The notes under the pieces are model-generated. The model had not been told where the DNA came from. It saw only the letters and a program-made list of their open reading frames with translations, and ran no database searches. DNA of 64,000 nt, taken from NCBI GenBank assembly GCA_907163375.1, contig CAJQUW010003185.1, positions 124,001-188,000 of the forward strand. The letters are read 5' to 3'. Every line of letters starts with the position of its first letter. Position 1 is the stretch's first letter. Both the position numbers and the translations under genes were made by a program. The DNA is from Prostheceraeus crozeri. Lineage: Eukaryota; Platyhelminthes; Polycladida; Euryleptidae. Positions 36,242 through 47,515 of this stretch are shown one piece after another.

Positions 36242-37473
36242 GATATTTTGGCATTAGATAAAGATGAAAGCGATCTTTAAAGCTCTGTAACAATTCACCT
36301 AACTCTTTGAATATTGGCATTAATAAGTGCGGACGATGAGTGATTATAAGATAATATTTTTGAGTGATAAGAGTAAACATGGAATATCAAAATCTGAAAA
36401 GCAACTATCTCCAGCTGCATTATTGATGTGATCGTGCAGTAGGCGATACCTCACATTCAGTTGAGAGCTCGGTCTTATTATTTTTAAAATTTAATTTTTT
36501 TAAACTTCATTTTATGTTTTGCCATCTAAGCACATGTACATGCATTTTTCTCATTCACTTGCTTCATAGATGATTATCACGATGAATATGATAAATGAAC
36601 TTAAGTCTAACTTAAATTAATGAATAATCACGGCCTACTAAGAATGCAACTACGTGCATTTCATATAATACATAGGTCCACTTATTGCCCAGTTCTCTAC
36701 AAAATGATTTTAAGCCTGATGACTGCCTAGCTCAATAATTACATATTTAGTTGCAATTCATTTTGATGAATCAAGTTCACGATCCGCCTAGCTCCATGAT
36801 GAATTTCAATTTTTAGGGCCATGTCCTACCAAGACCCGTGATGGGTTCATCTCAGGATCGTGATGAGGACGAATGAGAGCAATTTTCCAAGAAACAGTGC
36901 TGCTTTAAGTACTCTTGATGATAACAAACTTGTTGCATATGACTACTCGCAAGACAGTCAGAAACCTGACAAGTAAACATCGATTAGAAAATGCATTTAA
37001 GCATTCTTATAAATCTATCATTTATAATAATCAGTTGCCGCATGATAGAATTTGTGCGGAATAAAACCATTGCATTACGACTATCATTTCGATAGGCCTA
37101 CATTATTATTTTAGCATTCTACAAACTTGTAATTCTGTAGAACATTCATCACATTGTTCTCATATTATCATTAAATCTTGCAGTCTTGAAGTTATCCAAT
37201 GAAATACTAATTATCTGTGCAGAATCATATCAAAAATATTGAAAAAACACAGAATCATCTATATTAAAACTTAAATTAAAGGTCTTCTTTCCAAAAGCCA
37301 CCTCATTCCTGAAAGATTCCCTATTTCAAACAAAGATCGTGCTAACTGGTGAAGATATGTTGGATGCAAGAATATTGTATGGGGAGGGGTTAGAGTTAGC
37401 ATTGTCCTGGTGTGGTGGATGTTACGATTTTTTATGGTCGGGTTTCCGGGCGATGTATGTTTTGGGGTGGGTC
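36241..37473. other. Intron 1 sequence, no gene
   Basis: AT-rich until about 37370, then increasingly G-rich. Over 37381-37473 cytosine is already scarce (about nine in 93 positions), which leads into the cytosine-free tract. Confidence 0.5.
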
Positions 37474-38198
37474 AATTTGTGTTAAGGTTTGGGAGGTTTT
37501 TTTTGTGAAGAGGAGGGATAGGGTTGGTTGATTTGGGGGTAGATTATGTGATGTGAGGGTTGGTTGTAGTTGTGATGGGTGGAGTATTGGTTATGTTATT
37601 TTTGTTGGTAGGTTTTGTTGGAGGGTTATTGAATTGGTAGGATTGGTATAGGGATGAAGGAGGTTAGGAAATTAAGAAATTATTTATAAGGGAGAGAGTG
37701 GATGAGAAGGTTGTTGTGTGTTTTTAATAGTGGGGTTTTTGGGTTATTGGTGTGGGTATGGATTTTGTTTTTAATTTGTGGTTAGGTGGTTTTTAGGTTG
37801 TTTGGTGTTGGGGGGATTTTTTGTGTTTGGTGTTGGTGGTGTTGTTGTTTTTGGGTGTGTTGTTTTGGGGGGGGAGGATTTAGTGTTGGTAGAGTGTAAA
37901 TGAGGAAGGAGAAGATTAAAAAATAGTATAATTTTTTGGAGTTTTTTGATAGTTATAGTTGGATTGTTTGTTTGTATTGGGGGAGAGAGTGGAGTATGAA
38001 TTGGTGTTGGATTTGTGAGTTTTGGGTGTTGAGTGGATTTGGAGATTAAGAGTTGTTGGAGGGTTGGTTTGTTTATTGGTTGGGTTTTTTGGTTGGTAGT
38101 TTTGGTAGATGTAGGTGTGTGTGAGGGGTGTTTGGAGGGAGGGTTTTATATGTTTATTTTTGATGGGGTGGTAGGGGGGGTGTTTTTAATGGTATATT
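37474..38198 (+). other. Cytosine-free G/T-rich tract, 725 nt (G-free in the protocadherin sense strand)
   Basis: Not one C occurs from 37474 through 38198. The next is a single C at 38199, and then none until 38260. My hand count over 37501-38160 gives A 122, G 253, T 285, C 0, whereas surrounding DNA is roughly one-third G+C with both bases present. It is not a simple tandem repeat: words such as GGTTGG, TGTTGG and GGGGGG recur irregularly and A-rich patches occur. It lies in inferred intron 1, so the sense pre-mRNA would contain no G for 725 nt, with no possible GU or AG splice dinucleotide. Many G-runs could form quadruplexes on the plus strand. Alternative causes are strand-specific cytosine loss or an assembly or base-calling artefact. 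Confidence 0.95.
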
Positions 38199-38403
38199 CA
38201 GTAGTGATTTTTTAGTTGATATGGAAATAGTGAGTTATGTGGGATATTTTTTATATATTCGGTGTGTATGATGATTGAAGTCATCTATGTGATGAATTAT
38301 TTGTGAACGGAGGAGAAATTAATTTTGTCGATGTTTATGTTGGCCTCTGGAATGATAGGATAACCTAGATGTATATCTTGGTAAAAGGAGCATCAGCAGG
38401 GTA

Positions 38404-39094
38404 TAGTCCGGCAACCAGAAAGAGTTTCTGCAGGGAACGAGGCCGAAAATGAGACTTTCACAGAATGATGTACACCCTATGCCTTCTGCGAATCGCGCGT
38501 CTGCCGAGTTGTAGTTAGTTCCTCTTCTTGTCAGACACGATAAAAAAAACACATGTTAATCCAATCGGACGCAGATTGCACTTTTTTGTCAAAAAGGAAC
38601 TTGTCTATATTTTCTCTTATCAACTAAAGAGCATTAAGTCTAGAGCCATAATTCCTATCATGTGCATGTGATATTATCATACCTCTGATCGGTGATGTAT
38701 GTGAGAAAGTGGTTGAATGTGGATAAAGTGGGCCAACGTGCTGGTATTCGCGCACTAGGAGGCTTACTGAATCTGAATGTGTGTAGCTTCATAGACAGGG
38801 ATGCATGGACATGACAGGAAATGACTGGAAGACATTCCATGTCAAAAATTATGACTATGGGCTCAGTACTTTTCTGTTGATAAGAGAAACATAGACAATT
38901 TTACTTTTTACAAAAACTGCAATCTGCGTCCTATTAGATTTGAGTGTTTTTCTTTTGATCGTGTCTGACAAGAAGAGGAACTAACTACAGCTCGGCAGAC
39001 GCGCGATTCATAGAAGGCATAGGGTGTACTTCATCTTGTGAAAATCTCATTATCAGCCTCGTTCCCTGCAGAGACTGGACTGGCTGCCGGACAA
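38404..39094 (+). mobile_element. Long-TIR MITE, copy C (691 bp)
   Basis: The left end TAGTCCGGCA and right end TGCCGGACAA lie within inverted arms of about 280 bp. GTA flanks the element on both sides (38401-38403 and 39095-39097), again a 3-bp duplication. The centre is in the same orientation as copy A. Short open frames inside it are by-products of the arms. Confidence 0.9.
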
Positions 39095-42000
39095 GTACGC
39101 AATATTCATTGCGACATTCCGAAATTCTGAAATCTCGGGAATTGGGATTTATTTTTGGGATTTTAGTGGCCTAAACGGATTTATCAGGAATTTGAATTAT
39201 CTAATTTTCGTCACTTTTTACACATCTTTTCCCAACATCAGGAAATGTATCGGTTATTTTATAATATAGTCATAATTTTCAGAAGGCTTTGTTTTCATGA
39301 TATAGAAATTTAAAGTTTCAATTGAATTGATAAATAGAATTGAATAGTGCTCTCCTAATTCAATTGATTATGCTGTATGCTTAAAATATTATTTTCTCCA
39401 ATTTGCTTTGAATGCGATGGTGGGAGCAGGGGCGATCGTAGCCCAAGCAATTAAGTCAAGTCAAGCTTTGAATGCGATAAAAGATAAGATGAATTTAGTA
39501 TAATTTAAATTATGCAGAAAATATTAATTTGATGAAAATTCGCGCATTTCGGTGCAGCAGCCCGAGAACCAGGTCATAGCCATAGTAATATGTTTGAGTT
39601 AGGAAAATATATAGGCGATATCTGCAAGAGTTCAATACTAAGTAAATAAACACTACAAAATTTAGCACTCTACGGAATCGAACCGTCAACCTTGGTGATT
39701 GCTCCCCAAAGCAACACGGAATACTTGGTATGCTACCGAAATGACATTTAAAAAGTCGACCAGTTTGGCCAGCGATCAACGAACTAATCGGTTTAAGGCT
39801 GCACCGATAATTGAAGAAACAATATAGTGACAACGTCATCCTAAACAAACTGAAGCTGAATTCAACGTGTTAAATTTTGTTTGATGTCGTTTTGGCTTTA
39901 TTTATTCATAGTAAAACTACCAAAATAGTAATCATCACGTACTATAAGATGTCCTAACAAGAGGACATCTCAGTACTACTGCCAATGACATCAAAAGATC
40001 GTGCAAGAAATAGGATAAAGTTCATTTCGGAAGTTAGATCATACATAATTGAGCCATGATGGTTCTCTACTTGATTCCTACGTGAGGAGGCCGGATTAAT
40101 TTCCTGAATTAATATATGCAACTTTTTTCTACCTTCATAGTGTATGATTATGTGAATGAATATCTTTATATGACTGTTGTGAAGCATTTATTAATTATTT
40201 TATATTATTACTGATAAAAATTTTAGTATGTGTCTAGTCCACTGTATATGAGCAAATTCTTTGTAGTTGTCCTACTTTAGTTTTGCGCATACAGTGTATA
40301 GTATATTTTTCTCTTCTAATATTGAGTTCTAATACTTTTGTAATGTCTTTCTGATCGCCTTACTTTGTGGCACTTTTGTAATGTCCTTCAGCAACAAAGT
40401 TTATTGACATAATTTCAATCCAGTAAACGAAAATTGTGCATAAATGTTTAATTTGATCATGAAATCAAAGTACTTCTATTTTACAAAATAATTCAAGTTC
40501 TACAATGCTATCAACTTTATTGGATAATATCAACTAATTCGATAACAATCAAAAATGCGCTTTACCTGAGCAGGTTGTTTATTAGATATGCGAAGTGTAG
40601 TGTTATGAAATCATACAATGACGCATTTGCACAGGTGATTCTGAAAATGCTTTGGTTTGTAGGCCTACTACTTTATACTCGAGAGTGATAAAATTTTTTA
40701 AAGTGAATCTGACATGATTTTAGTAAATTCTTTCGCAATCTATCTTCTTTAGGAAAGAAAAGCACTAAAAGTGCTTAAAATTAAATAATTAATAATTAAT
40801 AATAAAAAGCATTAAAATTAAACTACTCGTGAACATGCTTCATTCATTATACAGACTCAGACAAAATAGGTCGATCAAAACTATCAGGTGCGGGTGCAGT
40901 CCTCTTCAGTAGTTCCTAAATTATTCTTAATCTGCAAGTCGTCTATACACAGTTCAGCAGAAGCAAGTAGAGCAACAAATAAATGGGTAGTGTGGTATAC
41001 AAATTCCAAATTTATCTTTAATGCTTATTTATAACAAACCAGCACAAATTATTTCATAAGTGAAATCCGCTTGTAAAGTTTAAGTACTTAACGCATGTAA
41101 ACCTTTTTAATCTTATTGTAGGTGTAACACTGCTGGTCAATGTCTAATTCACAAAGTATCCATGTAGGAAAGAAGAAAATATTAGAGAGATAGCCGAAAA
41201 AATTAGCAATGCTCATGTGATAAGCATCCTCATGGCTGTACTAACTATGCTTCAATATCTGAGTCTATATGATCTTCACAAAATTTAGTGGACATTCTGC
41301 TGATGATTGGCACTTGCTGAAATATTCATAAATGGAACATTTCTTTCTTTTTTCAGATGCTCTGTGATAAGGACATGGAATTCAACAAGGGAAAAGTTTC
41401 AGTTCAGTAGAATGTCTACAAATTTCCGTGGACTCTGATAGTGACGCGGCAAATTTGTGTTTCCTCAAAGAGGTGGCAATCAAATCGGATCACTTGTCTT
41501 TTTTGAATTCTGAATTTTGAATTCCAGCTCTTCATAGCTTTCGTTTTTGTGACCGTTGATGTGGTGCTAAACGCGAAATATTACACTTCTTATAGCAACA
41601 AAATTTTATTCATTCATTAATTCAGCAGTAAGGCTCATTTTGAAAACATACTTTAAAATATTGATTAAATTCTCAGTTATCAAAATGCATCAAAATGCAA
41701 GTAGCACAACAATCATGCGACTTGAAGACTGAGAAATCCGCGGTAGTTACCAATTGTCAGTTTGTCTCACAATTTTACTATTACCTTGAACTTAGTCTGA
41801 CATACTGGTAATGGATGGGATTCTTCACATCTTATGTGCAGGCAACACGATGACCAAATGATGTTAATAGATGCTTCATACGCCCGCACAGTGTGCATTT
41901 ACAGTGTACAGTCAGTAAAGAAAGTAGCATCACAAGAAGAAACTTTAAAAATGGGGAATAATCTATGATATACTCAATAAGTCTTAAGTTACTCTTACGA

Positions 42001-42927
42001 AGTTGTGGGGTCATTCAAATAGCAAATTCAATAATTCAAACCAGTCATTCGATAAATTGAGTCAGAGCGCTTAATCACGCATTGGAAAGGATTAGTCACA
42101 CTTGTTAGCAGACATCAATAACAATTCACTCGCTGTTAATTCATTAAGTATCGCCAATTTACATGATCTTATTTTCTGATATATACATACATATATGCAG
42201 AATTCATTTCGTTTTAAGTTTTGTGGGGATTGTTTTGCTTAAACAAGCTCTAGACAAGTGTGAAATGAATCAGATGAATTTTGGTGCGTAGCATTAGTGC
42301 TGCCATTGTACTTAGCTCTTTAAGCTGCTAAGATGAAAGCAATTTGTTGAAATACTTAATCTACTTTAAGTGGACAACATTGTGTATACTTCGATAAAAT
42401 CGAATCCAACGGCAATTTTGTGATTTAGATAGAAATAAGATGCTACTCGATAATAATGGGCAATTGCAGCTATAGCCTAGACCTACAATGGAATGTTTAT
42501 TAACAGGCAATATACTCGTACATATAAAGGACAATTATATAAGGACAAAAGTTGCAACAGGAAATGTAGTTCTTTAATGTAAGTCAATAATATACCAGTA
42601 AATGTTAATGAATGTCTCCTCGACAGTATGTTGATAATGCATTTATCTCCGTGCTAAAATTGTGCTTCAAAGTCTAATATTTGTCAACATTCCATGTGAA
42701 GGTCAGTTTGCGGTAGACCTATAAATTCAAATTTCTGTCATATTTTAGGCAATAGTTTTAGGCCAATCAGCTCGGCTACAGCAACGTACGTCTCGATTCG
42801 AATTGGCTTGAGTCGTTCCAAAGTACATCGGCTTGCGGCTCGTCTATATTGTTATCATATTGAGCATTGAACACATTTGACTCGAAATATCACAAAAGAA
42901 GAGAATCGACAAATTCAAATGTCTTAC
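39095..42927. other. Intron 1 sequence; one tRNA-like fragment, no gene
   Basis: AT-rich. A tRNA-like segment is listed at 39664-39745. On the plus strand near 41340-41360 a strong acceptor-like string (TTCTTTTTTCAG) is followed by only 17 open codons. Nothing else was recognised. Confidence 0.45.
39664..39745 (-). repeat. tRNA-like fragment (Pro-like anticodon arm), probably SINE or pseudogene
   Basis: On the minus strand a consensus B-box (GGTTCGATTCC) sits in a pairing T-arm. Upstream is a 5-bp anticodon stem (TTGCT/AGCAA) with loop TTTGGGG, which would place TGG at the anticodon. The D-arm is poor and the acceptor arms do not pair, so I do not call a functional tRNA. Confidence 0.4.
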
Positions 42928-45697
42928 CTTTCTCATATTCTCGAGCAGCTCGCAGTTGGCGTTTACGGAGGTACAGGGCGGCAAACAGCATAACAAATGT
43001 GAGGACAATCGCAGTACAGACGAGGATTATAATTATTATCAGATTTACGTCTAATTCATCTCGGCCAATATTTCCACTCACTTCATCATTCGGATCATAG
43101 CGCGAGGCTGTATTTTCATCTTTTGTTCCATATCCTCCTTTCCCAAGTATTCCTTGGTGGTTCGTATATCCCTGAACAACAACACGAAATCGTTTTGATT
43201 TGGAGAACCTAGGTTTATCCTTATCCGTAGCAATAACCACAATAGAAAAACTTGTAGAGCGGCATTTTCCAGGTGTAGACTGCACCGATAACCGGCCACT
43301 ACTTTCATCAATACAGAATTTGTGAAACTTGTTATTTTGTTTACTTATGGAATAGGTAACATTTGATCTTAAATCAGGATCATGTGCTTTGATGAAGGTT
43401 GCATAATGAAATTGATCACCATCAGCATTATCACATGAAATGTTGATCAAAGGCGGCATTTTCTCAAATATCGGCCCAGAGTCATTTTCATCTAACACAT
43501 TGATGGTCAGCGTTGTGCTGGAGAACTTTGGATTTGCTCCTTGATCATGTGCAGTGACAGTCAATGAATAATCAGCCACCTTTTCGCGGTCAAGCGTTCT
43601 TATTAACTCAACTTGACCATCGTTATGAACAACAAAAGGTAAGTTATATTGCTTGCGTTCCTGACTGAATACTACTGTTCCGTTGTCGCCCAGATCAGGA
43701 TCAGTTGCGTTAATGCGCCCAAGAATGGTGCCAACCGGGGCACTCTCCGATATTTTAAACTGATGCGCATCTGTGGGGGGAAATTTTGGGCTATTGTCAT
43801 TGATGTCTGAAATTATGAGAGTCACGTTCGCTGTGTCATTGAGAGGTGGGGTACCTCGGTCTTTCACCATCACCTGAAATTCATATTTATCTTTCTGTTC
43901 TCGATCAAAACGGTCTGCAGATGATATACTCCCCGAATTTCCATCCACTGTCAGTTGATTCGAAAACTGAGGGTCTGCAATGAGTGAATACTCTAGTTCT
44001 GCGTTCTTACTGTGATCTGCATCAGTGGCATGAACGGTTAGAAAAGGTGTACCAGCAGGTTGATCCTCTACCAATCTTGCAACGTAATGCGACCTTTCGA
44101 AGCGAGGTGCATGATCGTTTACATCTACAATATTAACAATTATATCATCACTTGTTGTTTTGGGAGTCTTGCCAGCATCGGTACACATGATAGGCACCTT
44201 GAGAAACCCGTTTCTAGGGATTTGGGCGTGCTCTCGATCAATAGGGGCTGTGAGATAGAAGTTATATGAGCCTTCGAATATCTTGGTAATATTGAAAAAA
44301 TGATTGTAATTTTCCAACGTACAGCTCACCTTCTTATTTTCTCCCGAGTCAGGATCTGAAACCTCAATATGGGTGAGATATTTAGGTGGTGAGTTTTCTT
44401 CAATGTCGAGTCTAGTATCTCTGGCAGTTATAATTGGAGCATTATCATTCACATCAGTAACAATTACTGTCAAAGTACTGGTCACTGAAAAAGGCACAGG
44501 TCGACCGTTGTCTGATGCGATTACCGGGATTTTGTAAAGAGTCTTTCCATTTTGGTCGTAATTGAGTTCTTCATCGAGACTAATTGCTCCGGTTTTGCTG
44601 TTCAGAGCAAAGGGACCGAACCCTACGTTTGATAGAGTAGTGCCAAATTTGTAAGAAATTTCTCCGAAATCCTCATCTTTGTCGGTAGCTTTGAGTTTGT
44701 ATATTTCCGAATAGCGAGGCTGGTCTTCTGGTACTTTAATCTTAAAATTGGTACGTGACCACTCGGGTTTATGGTCATTCACATCCTTGACGGTGAGCTT
44801 GATGTCCATTGCTTCTTCATGTTTCCCGTCATGTGCGATCAGTCGACAGACGTATTGCGTGCGAGTCTCATGGTCTAATTTCTTATTCAGAATCAGTCGA
44901 ACTTCAAATCCCTTTCTAGAGTCCGGAACTCGAGAAAAACTCAAATTAAACACTTTGGAATCACATTGCTTCAATTCGTATCGTACGACAGCGTTTTCGG
45001 AGGAGTCTCTGTCGTTCGCTTCTGATACAGCGATCACTGTACCAACTGGTGCATCCTCACCCAAGCTAATACGTCGGGTGGTGACTGGAAACAGAGGTCG
45101 CTCATCGTTGATATCCTTGATATAGACACGTACTTTGGTAATACGCACTGGTTGTCTATTGACTAGGACTGAAATTCGTACAGGAATGTAACATTCTTCA
45201 TTTACATTCGATTCTGGACAACATGTACGGAAATACTGACACAAATTCTCACGATCAATCTGTGATTTGACCCTCAATTGCCCGGAAGTCTCATTTATTC
45301 CAAAGAAGTGATTTCTGGTGGAGAATCGGAAGCGCATGTTAGGTGCATAGTTATCCAATGTTCGTGATAATGGTTCTCCAATCAGCACACCATGTTTGGC
45401 CTTCTCAATCACTCGATATTCTAGGGCAGAGTCTCTAGCTTTTCGTGGAGCGCGGGCAGCTGGAATATTTCGTCGGTGTCGGGTAAATGAATTCCCTGGA
45501 ATGGTAGCGAGGGCGGAGTTCAGCAGGAATGGCAAGAGCATAGAAAGTAAAAGGAGTCTGAATAGCTCTCGAGGCCGTTGAATAAAGTGCAGACGCATCG
45601 TCGACGAAGAAAACGTCCAAGAAATGGTAATCAAGATGGAGATGTCTCCCAACGCTATGAATAGCAAATAGAATATAAAACCCCTCGTTTTTGACAT
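42928..45697 (-). CDS. Protocadherin, exon 1: signal peptide, seven cadherin repeats, TM helix
   Basis: A calcium-dependent homophilic adhesion receptor of the cell surface. It is a single 923-codon exon from ATG 45697. A second in-frame ATG at 45598 (residue 34) has A at -3 and starts a cleaner signal peptide (LLLLSMLLPFLLNSALA), so it is the likelier start. Cadherin repeats end at the calcium motifs DINDE (~195), DVNDH (~305), DVNDN (~415), DVNDH (~525), DINDN (~631) and DENDS (~736). A seventh, degenerate repeat (~750-842) lacks the DxNDx end. The transmembrane helix spans ~885-910 and is followed by basic LRKRQLRAAREYEKG. Seven repeats, and one exon for ectodomain plus TM, match delta-type protocadherins. 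Reading ends at donor AAAG/GTAAGA in phase 1; the open frame continuing 12 codons to TGA at 42890 would be read only without splicing. Subfamily is not assigned. Confidence 0.93.
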
Positions 45698-46460
45698 GAA
45701 ATAGGAGGCTGTAAGATTTGGAAGAGGAGGAGTGTGATAGAGCGAGGTGTATGGCTCATGCTAAGTGCTGACATTGGCCAATAGGGAAAATTCTATCACT
45801 CTGCGGACACTGTCAGAGGTTGATGGCTGAGCAACACTTTACTTTTGAATCTCTGCTCCTCTTTTAGATAATTCAGTTGCATGTCCAGCATTCTCGGTGC
45901 ATCCTTATTAGCACCGAATTAATAACCGGTTATGAATGAGAGGGACGGCAGGGGACGGAAATCCAAATGAATCTCTAAATGTTAATGATAACTGGAGAGT
46001 GGGAAATCTTTGGATTTCCCCTTCGTAGTTTAAACAATCACAAGCGGCAGATGAACTGCCTCATACACTCCGTTTTCCTGTTCATCATTATTATTTTGTG
46101 TTAACTTGTTCTTTTGAGCACAAAGGTTACAGAGATTGGCTGTCGACGTATCGTTCATGCATCAGTGGCACACCCAGGAATTTCTTTTGGGGGAGGCTCC
46201 ATATCCATGAGAGTTACCCCTCTATACTTCATATTGATAGCTGATACTACAATTAACTACTGCATTATTTATGCTTATAATTTACGATAGTTCTGATTTT
46301 TAAAAAAACATCTTGCTCTACTACTTAAACGTACTTGCGTTGTACTTCACAACTGCATGGTTAAAGTTCAAGACATTTATAAAACCCTCGATTGACTACT
46401 GTATAAATGCTCCCTATGTCAATCTTAGCCTGGATGTAACAAGAGCGTGAAAATCCTGAA
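45698..46460. promoter_or_regulatory. 5' flank of the protocadherin gene; possible 5' UTR splice acceptor and CCAAT palindrome
   Basis: On the minus strand a good acceptor (CCTCCTCTTCCAAATCTTACAG, exon edge at 45708) lies 11 nt before the first ATG, so the 5' UTR may be split. The palindrome ATTGGCCAAT at 45773-45782 places a CCAAT box on each strand about 75 bp upstream. No TATA box is evident. Near 46165-46200 a string beginning CAGTGGCACACCCAGGAATT resembles a hAT-type transposon end commonly scattered in invertebrate genomes. Confidence 0.3.
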
Positions 46461-46680
46461 AATCACCGACTTATTAACTGCTTGAATTATAGTGGTGTCC
46501 TCGCAGATTCCTTGTATAGTTTATGCTGTATGTCAGTGATAGAGCAATGTCAGTTACAAAGTATATCTGATTACAAATTCGGTCATCTGACATCTCTTCC
46601 ATCGGGTGTTCCACAAGGATCACCATTGAGATTCTTACTCTTTGTCTGCTTTTATGATCACGACTACTTTCTTCTTTGAA
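46461..46680 (+). pseudogene. LINE reverse transcriptase fragment
   Basis: The frame reads H-R-L-I-N-C-L-N-Y-S-G-V (cf. the LINE block before the palm) and then SGVPQGSPLRFLLF, the conserved PQGS-PL-LLF box of non-LTR reverse transcriptases. It stops shortly after and no catalytic YADD box was found. It is a dead short scrap; the clade (jockey- or CR1-like) is uncertain. Confidence 0.7.
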
Positions 46681-47515
46681 TATTCAGCTTGCTTTAATAT
46701 GTCAGCGATGTCGTTATCAGTAAAGTTGTTGACTCAATTGTGCATCTGAAGTTGACCTCAAAACTTGTTAATTAGTCATCGCGAATAGAGCTTTGATTTT
46801 GAATACTGCGGCCACATGTAAATTTATGAATTTGCTTTGCTCAAGCAATCCGGATCTTGTGACACTCGATGGATATATTAATGTTGAGTTAACCAAACTC
46901 GTAGTTATGGTTCTTATATAATCAAATTCTGTGAATATCATTTTTGTAAGCAGAAGAGCATGCTTGTTTGACTACAACAACAAAAATCGTTATGGCGCTT
47001 TCATTTACTTCAAAAGAAAATCAGCCAAACGAAGTATCGCGAGAAATAACGTATTTCTAGCGTCTGTGGAAGAAATCTACCATAAAAGTGCAATAACAAT
47101 AATAATGAAAAATCTCATTTCGAGTTATTAAATGAACTTTAGATCATTTCGTTTTTTGACTGTACCAAACTCGGAAGTGGATCTTAATAGACAAATGGAC
47201 TGTCGCGATGTCTGACGCTCTGCAGCTTGCAAGTCAACTGGAACTACAGCTTAAGAATTGTCGTTTTATTGATGCTAGGTGGAAATCTGCAAATCAAAAA
47301 CAATAAGAAGCTCGTGCGGCGAATTTAGGAAGAAAACGTTGCTAGCTCTCACATTAGTCGCAGAGACTCATGGCCTTGCGTCTACATGTATTGATATACA
47401 TAATAATTCAGACTCATTCATGATGAATTCTTTTAGGAAAATGTGAAAGCAATGCGAAGTTTGCTAAATCATGATCACGGGACTTCAATCACGCATTTTC
47501 CAAGAATCTGGGAGC
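46681..47515. other. No gene seen
   Basis: AT-rich DNA, possibly containing further decayed LINE sequence just downstream of the reverse transcriptase scrap. Nothing else was identified. Confidence 0.4.

Noticed and set aside
38033-38215. 60-codon open frame in the cytosine-free tract
   Set aside because: With no C in the tract, codons for Pro, His, Gln and Thr are impossible and Val/Gly/Leu/Phe are forced by composition. The frame reflects base bias, not a gene.
41340-41420. Strong plus-strand splice-acceptor-like string TTCTTTTTTCAG followed by ATG
   Set aside because: Only 17 codons follow before TAG and no donor or partner exon was found.
44748-45125. 125-codon plus-strand frame opposite the protocadherin
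   Set aside because: Antisense shadow of the cadherin-repeat coding sequence.
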